From: Oehlia diaphana
Lineage: Eukaryota; Glomeromycota; Glomeromycetes; Glomerales; Glomeraceae
NCBI GenBank assembly: GCA_003833135.1
Contig: QZLH01000997.1
Coordinates: 23,086-47,902, forward strand
Length of the DNA stretch: 24,817 nucleotides
Direction of reading: 5' to 3'
This document shows, in pieces, positions 19,310-24,817 of this stretch. Numbering within the stretch: position 1 is the first letter of the stretch; every line of letters begins with the position of its first letter. The position numbers and the translations under genes were made by a program. The notes beneath the pieces are model-generated. The model was not told the DNA's origin. It was given only the letters and a program-made list of their open reading frames with translations, and searched no databases.

Positions 19310-20221
19310 AAATCCTTAACAAAATGAATGCCCTTATAGCCATTTTAGCTGTAATATCTCTTATGACCTTTAAAATTTAACAATTAACAAAAGTACCTAA
19401 AGGACTTAAAAATGTACCGACATTAAGTTTTTTAAATTTTCTTAGTATAATATTAGCTAATGTGGACCAGATAAGCGTTGGGAAACCTCACGTGAGACTT
19501 TAGAGAAAGAAGGAATCGCAAAGGTTAGTAATATTATGGTTATTCTCCTATAATTAAAACAGAATTTGAAAAATTTTTTAATAATCTTGGTTTAACGGAG
19601 AACGGATTCTCGTGGTAACCGATTTGGGATTGACAAAAGATATAATTATGAAAACAGGTTACAATATTTTAGAATTTATTTATTTAATTTTATCAAAATT
19701 TTAACGTAAAATATTTTATGAATTATATTTGTATACTAAAGATTTACTCAAAGAATTGTTTTCAAAATCTCTAATAACTCAATATTATGGCCGTGTAAAC
19801 TTAATATTATCTAATGGAGACGTGAGTAGAATATAGTTCAAATGTTTTATCCTTGTAATAATCGAAGTGTACCGAAGCTATTCGTTGATATTTAAACTTA
19901 TATAAGATTGGAAATGTCATCGGTATGTGCATTATTTATTTACATGTAGTCTTTCATAAATAATTAATTTCTTTTATAATTTAGTCGTATTGCAATTTGC
20001 AAACCTTCTTGCCAGTACACGTTTTTATTGAATCTGTCATGAAATTATTGAATGTCATGGAAAAAGTTGACAATAAACCTATTGAAATTAAAAATCTCAT
20101 GCATAGGATGGCTTTAGATGTTCTTGGAAGAACTGCCTTTGGTTTGATTTAATGTATGAATAAATTTTTTATATATATAGATATAAAAGTACTAACGTTA
20201 AACTTGTACTAATTATTGATG

Positions 20222-20563
20222 GTTGTAATTAGCAGTCTGGTCTGGATTGACCGGACCGATAGGACCGTCAGTCCTATTAGACGGTCCTATAGCGGTCCGA
20301 ATTATGGCAGTGTAATGTCATACAAATCCAAAAAAGGAAATTTTTATTTCCGCGAAAATTGAAGTTTATTGCACGAGGTTACATAAATTTCCAAAAAGGA
20401 AATTTTGTTAATTCCGGTAAAAATTATGCGAAGCTAACGCCATAATTTTTTTTATGTCCATATAGGACCGATCGGTCCCGTCCTCGGTCCGGTCCCGGAC
20501 CGTGGACCGATGAAGACCGGACCAAGACGGACCGACCGGTCCGTTAACATCCCTAGTTGTAAT
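20222..20563. mobile_element. hAT-like MITE with GGACCG-word ends and 8-bp target duplication
   Basis: The element proper is 20230-20555 (326 bp), flanked by exact 8-bp duplications GTTGTAAT at 20222-20229 and 20556-20563. The left end begins TAGCAGTCTGG and the right end, reverse-complemented, TAGGGATGTTAACGG. Both continue into dense ggaccg/cggtcc words in both orientations. The interior is AT-rich and non-coding, with a repeated ttccaaaaa(a)ggaaa motif. An 8-bp duplication, TAGGG-type end and iterated subterminal words are hallmarks of hAT elements. It lies in an intron position of the P450 pseudogene. Confidence 0.78.
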
Positions 20564-21450
20564 CAAGAATCTTGAAAATCCAAATAATGTATGTCACTAC
20601 TTATAAAGAAATAAACTACCCACTTTATCTTCTTTTTTCATTCCTTGATTATTTTCCGCGTACCGGAACACTTAAGAAAGTAGTAAAACTTAATAATTTA
20701 CGATGAAAGCAAACGTAAATCAATGAAAACGGGAGAAATAGAAAAAAAAATTAATAATAATTCTGCTGACTTATTAGAGCATATGATACAAGCTTGTAAT
20801 GGCCCAGAAATCCTACTTTAACAAGTGAAGAATTACGAGTAAGAATTATAATTTATATAAAAGCTTTAGAATTTTATTAGTATCAGTATTCTATTTTATT
20901 TTATAGCATAATCTTGCAATTTTATGTTGGCTGGTCATGATACTAGTAAGAAGAACTTTAATTATACATTATACGTTACGTTTTATTTATCATTATTATA
21001 TTTATTAATGCAAACAATTTTTGTTATTCCAATAATGAAATTAGCCGCGAATGTTTTAACAACTATTTTATATCTTTTAGCCGTTCACAAGGTATTGAGT
21101 TTAAAAATTTCAAAGTTTCATGTAATATATAATTATCTCTGTATAATTTTTTTTTTATTAATAAGGATGTGCAAAAAAAAGTTCGCGATGAAATATTACG
21201 TGTTCTTGGTGATAATTTGATGCCAAGCGTGGTGGAACAACAAAAAGAATTAAAATAGTACATAAACATGATTATAAATGAAATCTTAGATTATATCCGT
21301 TTAGAGACTTTCTAACATTTAATTTTAAATTTATTTATTATCAGAATTCTTTAAAATCTATAATATATTATTAGGTTATAATTACCTCGAAGACTTAATT
21401 CACAAGAAATTAATTTTGAAATCATGTAATTCCAGCTAAAACGTCTATAG

Positions 21451-21987
21451 TACAGTAGGTGATCAAAATTATACGGACATTTGTGATTATCTTGACATTC
21501 AGCGATCCGAATTTGACGATTAAAGGCTCGTTGGATTTGTCTCATTATAACAAATCGAATGGTAGTTATATCATGTCTCTAGGGTCAATAGATGCCGAGA
21601 TACACTTTGTAATACATTTTGGACGTTTTAGTCATTATCTCGTTATATATTGATGCTAGAGATATGTGCCGCCCATCATACTACATGCCTCGACAAGACG
21701 ATTCCAACAAGCCTTTGTTCAGCAAAATCCGATCACTGGATAGTAAGATATTCTTGATTTTGTTAGTTTCGGAGCTTCGAAAAATCTTCGATTAAAAAAT
21801 GTTTTAAGGTACTGTATATCAGTGGTATATCTCGGCATCTATTGATCTTAAAGACATGAGATGACCACCATCGATTCAACTTGACGAGACGAAACCAATG
21901 AGCCTTTAATTATATTGCATCATCACATGATGATCAGCGTAATTTTAACAAATCAAAATGTCCGTATAATTTTGATCGCCTGCTGTA
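21451..21987. mobile_element. Tc1/mariner-like MITE (533 bp) in a P450 exon
   Basis: Terminal inverted repeats of about 30 bp: the left end CAGTAGGTGATCAAAATTAT (from 21453) is mirrored at the right end (to 21985), whose complement starts CAGCAGGCGATCAAAATTAT. Both continue ACGGACATTTG. TA dinucleotides flank both ends (21451-21452, 21986-21987), the usual Tc1/mariner duplication. Removing the element and one TA rejoins the P450 coding sequence just before DPEKFIPERF. The interior is non-coding but contains arms found again in the foldback complex at 22494-23276. Confidence 0.82.
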
Positions 21988-22518
21988 TTATTCGTTTATG
22001 GAGTCCATCATTCATCAAAGAATTGGGAAGATCCCGAAAAATTTATTCCTGAAAGATTTGAGAATGAAAAACATGATCATTATGCTTGGTTAAGTTTTGG
22101 TGGCGGTAATAGATTGTAAGTTAAGTTTATTTTATGTGAAAAAAAAAATTAAATTCTATTAATATTAAATTAAATTTATTTTTTGATAAATTAGATTTTT
22201 AGGATTTAATTTCTCACTTATTGAACAAAGAATAACTCTGTGCGCTTTATGTAAGTTACTTTATATTTAATAGGTTTAATATTTATATTATTTACTAAAG
22301 TTAGTTTTTATATTTAATATAGTAAGAAAATATGAAGTATATTTACCAGCAGATAGTATTCATAAAAGTAAATTAAGAATTGGAAGTGATGGTAGTGGAA
22401 CTATGAGTCTACATCCAATACCTTTAATATTTAAATGAAAATCCGATTAAGTAAATTTATTTTTTTCAAAATATCATTTTCCCGTTCGTCAACACTATCC
22501 CTTCGTCTGTAAACCTTG

Positions 22519-22536
22519 GCAGGCAAATTTGCCTGC
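22519..22536. repeat. 18-bp perfect palindrome, copy 1
   Basis: GCAGGCAAATTTGCCTGC, fully self-complementary. It occurs again at 23234-23251 and with one mismatch at 22843-22860, at the two ends and the middle of the foldback complex. Confidence 0.9.
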
Positions 22537-22842
22537 AAGCAAAATTATGAGCTATCCAGTAATCATAGAAAATGAAATACAGCTCATTAGAATCGCCTCA
22601 TTAAGACGAAATCAATGGTGGTAACAACATGCCTCTAGGTGTGGTAGATCAGTTGAAAATTGGAAAAAATTAACAGATCGGCATAATAATATGCTTTGTA
22701 TTTTTCCAATTTATGACAGATTTATTGCACCTAAAGTTACATGGTTGTTACCAATAGATTCGTCTTGATGAGATGATTCCAATGAGCTGTATTTCATCCT
22801 CATATGATCGCTGAATGGCTCATAATTTTGCTTAGAAATTTA

Positions 22843-22860
22843 GCAGGCAAATTCGCCTGC
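22843..22860. repeat. 18-bp palindrome, middle copy (one mismatch)
   Basis: GCAGGCAAATTCGCCTGC. It marks the junction between the two inverted arm pairs of the foldback complex. Confidence 0.9.
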
Positions 22861-23095
22861 TTATTTGAAGCTTATTTGTCTGTAAAATTTCCAAGCAAAA
22901 TTGCTAGTCGTAGAAACGTGGAATACAGCTCATCGGAATCGTCTTATCAAGACAAATCTAATGGTAGTAATCACGTATCTCTAGGTGCGATAAATCTGTC
23001 ACAAATTGAAATATATAAAGCATATAATTATTGTGATCTGCTAATTTTTTCCCCAATTTGCAACTGATCTACCACACCTAAAGGTATATGGTTCC

Positions 23096-23228
23096 ATTGG
23101 ATGAGCCATGATTTTCCTTGGCTTATAACTACCATTGGATTCGTCTTAATGAGCAATGATTTTCCTTGGCTCATTACCACCATTGGATTCGTCTTGATGA
23201 GCAATGATTTTCCTTGGCTCAATAATTT
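23096..23228. repeat. Tandem 48-bp repeat, about 2.8 units
   Basis: Units start ATTGGAT at 23096, 23134 and 23182. The second and third are 48 bp and nearly identical (ttcgtctt(a/g)atgagcaatgattttccttggct). The first lacks about 10 bp. Translated, it gives a repeated FPWLITTIGFVLMSND, which is a by-product rather than a protein. Confidence 0.85.
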
Positions 23229-23233
23229 TGTTT

Positions 23234-23251
23234 GCAGGCAAATTTGCCTGC
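23234..23251. repeat. 18-bp perfect palindrome, copy 3
   Basis: Identical to the copy at 22519-22536, within the right outer inverted repeat. Confidence 0.9.
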
Positions 23252-23284
23252 CAAGGTCTACAAACGAAGGGATAGTCGTATGAT

Positions 23285-24090
23285 TTGGGTAGTTTTTTTT
23301 TATTCATTCGTTTTTATTCGCCTTTACTTATTATTTGTGTCTAGCTAAGCCAAAATAGTTGATCAAAAGGTTGTTACTTGATAAATATGATGCAGCGATA
23401 AATTATTTGTGATTATATCCAGTGGTAATATGACATACATTTATGATTATAAAAATTGTCGCACGACTGTACGGTATAGTTTTAAGAATCTATTTATATA
23501 ATGTCGCTAAAGAAGTATAAGAAGCAGCCTTGTTTCATAGTTGGATTTTCGTTATATGAACGACCAATAATATTCTTGCACGACCAATCTGCTACTATGA
23601 CTAGTACATATCACGTAATTCAATAAAATGAGATTTTCACGTACTGTCGGGAATATGAAATCAAAAATAGAATTTTTTTTATCGGTTATATAGGGAGTAA
23701 CTATTATCATGAAGACGTGGAAATTCTTTAATAAATGCATAGTATTAAATCAGAATTAGTTGAATAAACATTATTTGTTCGCCTCACAAAGTTATGCAGA
23801 GTCATAATATTATTCTTTAGGAGCATTCGTGTTTTGGTAATCTCTAAATGTTTCATGTGAATCATCTAAATGTTTATTTACAATTTATAAATATAAATCT
23901 GTTTTTTTCGATTTATCAGGCTGTGATTGACCAAAATTCTTTATTCGATTTAAAAGGAATTTCTATAAATATCGGTTATCAACTTATTATCTAAATATAA
24001 TTTTGAAACTTTATATAATATTTTGTACAATTGGTTCCTTGCAATATTAAGTTTTATTTTGTAACTGCTGAAAGTTTATCCGTTAAATTG
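23285..24090. other. Upstream region of the intact P450
   Basis: No ORF or repeat recognised. It probably contains upstream control sequences of the gene at 24253. Confidence 0.4.
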
Positions 24091-24094
24091 GTAG

Positions 24095-24114
24095 TTAACC
24101 GACGGGCCGGTTAA
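24095..24114. promoter_or_regulatory. Inverted repeat CCG-N6-CGG upstream of the P450 TATA box
   Basis: TTAACCG (24095-24101) and CGGTTAA (24108-24114) are exact inverted repeats around acgggc. It lies about 35 bp upstream of the TATA-like run in very AT-poor context for this window. CCG/CGG half-sites are what fungal Zn2Cys6 factors bind, so a regulatory role is plausible. This is inference only. Confidence 0.4.
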
Positions 24115-24146
24115 GTTACGTCCGGTAATTTTTGATTATCAGTCGA

Positions 24147-24160
24147 AATATATATAAAGC
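24147..24160 (+). promoter_or_regulatory. TATA-box candidate of the P450 gene
   Basis: AAATATATATAAAG ends about 93 bp before the ATG at 24253, which would allow a short 5' leader. The start codon context is A-rich (caacaaaaATG), as is usual in fungi. Confidence 0.5.
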
Positions 24161-24252
24161 CTCCAAAATAAAAATGTTAACTCTCAGTTAAAAATATTTC
24201 GAAACTTCTATTTTAAATATATAATCATTTTTCTTGCAATCTATCAACAAAA

Positions 24253-24817
24253 ATGAATTACATTGTAGTTATTTTAGCTTTATCCTTTATAGCTTATAAG
24301 ATTTATCAAAAAACAAGAGTACCTGAAGGACTTAAAAATATACCGACATTGAGTTTCTTAGATCTTCTTATTGAAATATTTACTAAAGTTGGGCCAGATA
24401 AGCGTTGGGAAAATACGCGTGATGTTTTAGAGAAAGAAGGAATTGGGAAGGTAATAATACTTTAAAAATATTCATTTCCATCAAAAATTTCTAAAAAAAA
24501 AATATTTTAAATAGCTTTGGTTCAATGGACAATGGACTATTACGGTAACGGATTTGGGGCTAGTAAAAGACATAATGACAAAAACAGGTAAGGAATTTTA
24601 TTAAAGATATTACTTACTGTAGTTCTTTTATTGGCTAGATTTTAACTTTATAATTTTTAGATTTGTATCCTAAAGCCTTACTCGAAGAGTCATTTCCCAC
24701 GTCTTTAATAACTAAATATTATGGTACTAATGTAGTACTCTCAAACGGAGACGTGAGTATGGTTTTTTAATAAATCACATGACTTATTTTCCTGAAGCTA
24801 ATGATAGATTAATTATT
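24253..24817 (+). CDS. Cytochrome P450, first three exons (cut by window end)
   Basis: Exon 1 (24253-24450) begins MNYIVVILALSFIAYKIYQK, a single N-terminal ER anchor, followed by VPEGLKNIPTLSFLDLL, the Pro-containing hinge typical of microsomal P450s. A 64-nt intron (gtaata..aatag) leads to exon 2 (24515-24587), LWFNGQWTITVTDLGLVKDI. A 73-nt intron (gtaagg..tttttag) leads to exon 3 (24661-24752), DLYPKALLEESFPTSLITKY and GTNVVLSNGD, with a gtgagt donor. Phases 0, 1 and 0 agree and no defect is visible. Family knowledge: a heme monooxygenase oxidising a lipid or xenobiotic; the substrate cannot be told. Only the first ~120 residues are in the window, so heme loop, I-helix and K-helix are unseen. 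Exon borders match those of the dead paralog upstream. Confidence 0.88.

Larger units (their letters stand above)
19324..22438 (+). pseudogene. Cytochrome P450 pseudogene, split by two transposons
   Basis: A complete P450 exon series is recognisable. Exon 1 (19324-19523) has the N-terminal anchor, an in-frame TAA at 19378 and then KVPKGLKNVPTLSF. Further on come KPIEIKNLMHRMALDVLGRT (about 20087-20146), the I-helix motif MLAGHDTS (20924), VQKKVRDEILRVLGDN, a shifted K-helix ExxR region near 21272, then DPEKFIPERFENE and the heme loop FGGGNR (22094-22112). The last exon (22323-22438) is intact. Splice acceptors of exons 2 and 3 have lost AG. The heme-ligand Cys codon reads TTT (Phe, 22196-22198). 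P450s are heme monooxygenases of the ER membrane; this copy cannot be functional. A hAT-like element sits in an intron and a Tc1/mariner-like one in a late exon. It is a tandem paralog of the gene at 24253. Confidence 0.88.
22494..23276. mobile_element. Foldback inverted-repeat complex just after the P450 pseudogene
   Basis: Outer inverted repeats of about 55 bp: ACTATCCCTTCGTCTGTA at 22494 is mirrored at 23276, and both continue into CCTTGGCAGGC and the palindrome. The interior carries a ~75-bp arm (gctcattggaatcgtct..caagacga..atggtggtaa..ctctaggtg) four times in alternating orientation: about 22565-22645 plus, 22700-22800 minus, 22928-23000 plus and 23060-23150 minus. The first two arms form a long hairpin centred near 22680. 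No clear target duplication and no coding capacity. The open frame at 22804-23067 is a reading of these repeats. Confidence 0.7.

Noticed and set aside
22804..23283. Open frames with repeated FPWLITTIGFVLMSND
   Set aside because: They read through the foldback arms and the 48-bp tandem repeat, so the apparent protein repeat is a by-product.

Overview
The window is AT-rich eukaryotic DNA. It has introns of roughly 45-75 nt with GT..AG borders, no operons, many decayed genes and many small transposons. The gene types are cytochrome P450 with a short N-terminal anchor, protein kinase joined to Sel1-like repeats, Crinkler (CRN)-type N-termini and an RRM-like repeat-element ORF. Together these strongly suggest an arbuscular mycorrhizal fungus of the Rhizophagus / Glomeromycotina type. 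This is inference from gene style, since no search was run. I found no tRNA, rRNA or CRISPR.

Layout. 1-2500: small repeats, a 243-bp inverted-repeat element, a GGTC-word array, and a 1.2-kb Mutator-like element with ~80-bp terminal inverted repeats, a 10-bp target duplication and a dead zinc-finger ORF. 2500-5860: mostly featureless, with two tiny inverted-repeat elements and one Cys-rich ORF relic. 5858-7399 (minus): spliced exons of a secreted or membrane protein, with a signal peptide at the 5' end and one transmembrane helix plus a short tail at the 3' end. 8100-8698 (plus): a broken CRN N-terminus joined to a NYN (PIN-like RNase) domain. 9514-10084 (minus): a broken PD-(D/E)XK nuclease-like gene. 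10160-10906: assembly gap of 747 N. 11107-13373 (minus): RRM-like repeat-element ORF with stops, one frameshift and a possible last exon. 13560-14103 (minus): a second broken CRN N-terminus with an NLS-like segment and an upstream exon. 14104-17770: largely non-coding, with a purine-rich tract before a small candidate ORF. 17770-18850 (minus): protein kinase/Sel1-repeat pseudogene. 19324-22438 (plus): a complete but dead P450 split by two inserted transposons. 22494-23276: a foldback repeat complex. 24253-end (plus): the first three exons of an apparently intact P450 paralog with a clear upstream promoter region.

How the parts fit. The two P450s are tandem paralogs with the same orientation, exon borders and starting residues. 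The upstream copy has decayed (stop codon, indels, lost splice acceptors, loss of the heme-ligand Cys) and now collects hAT-like and Tc1/mariner-like elements. The centre of the window (8-14 kb) holds CRN and nuclease-domain fragments next to a repeat-element gene, as expected for a fast-evolving accessory region. The most unusual observations are the CRN-NYN fusion relic, a set of small elements that share an architecture but carry different iterated G/C-containing words at their ends, and a ~75-bp arm reused in alternating orientation in two adjacent inverted-repeat elements.
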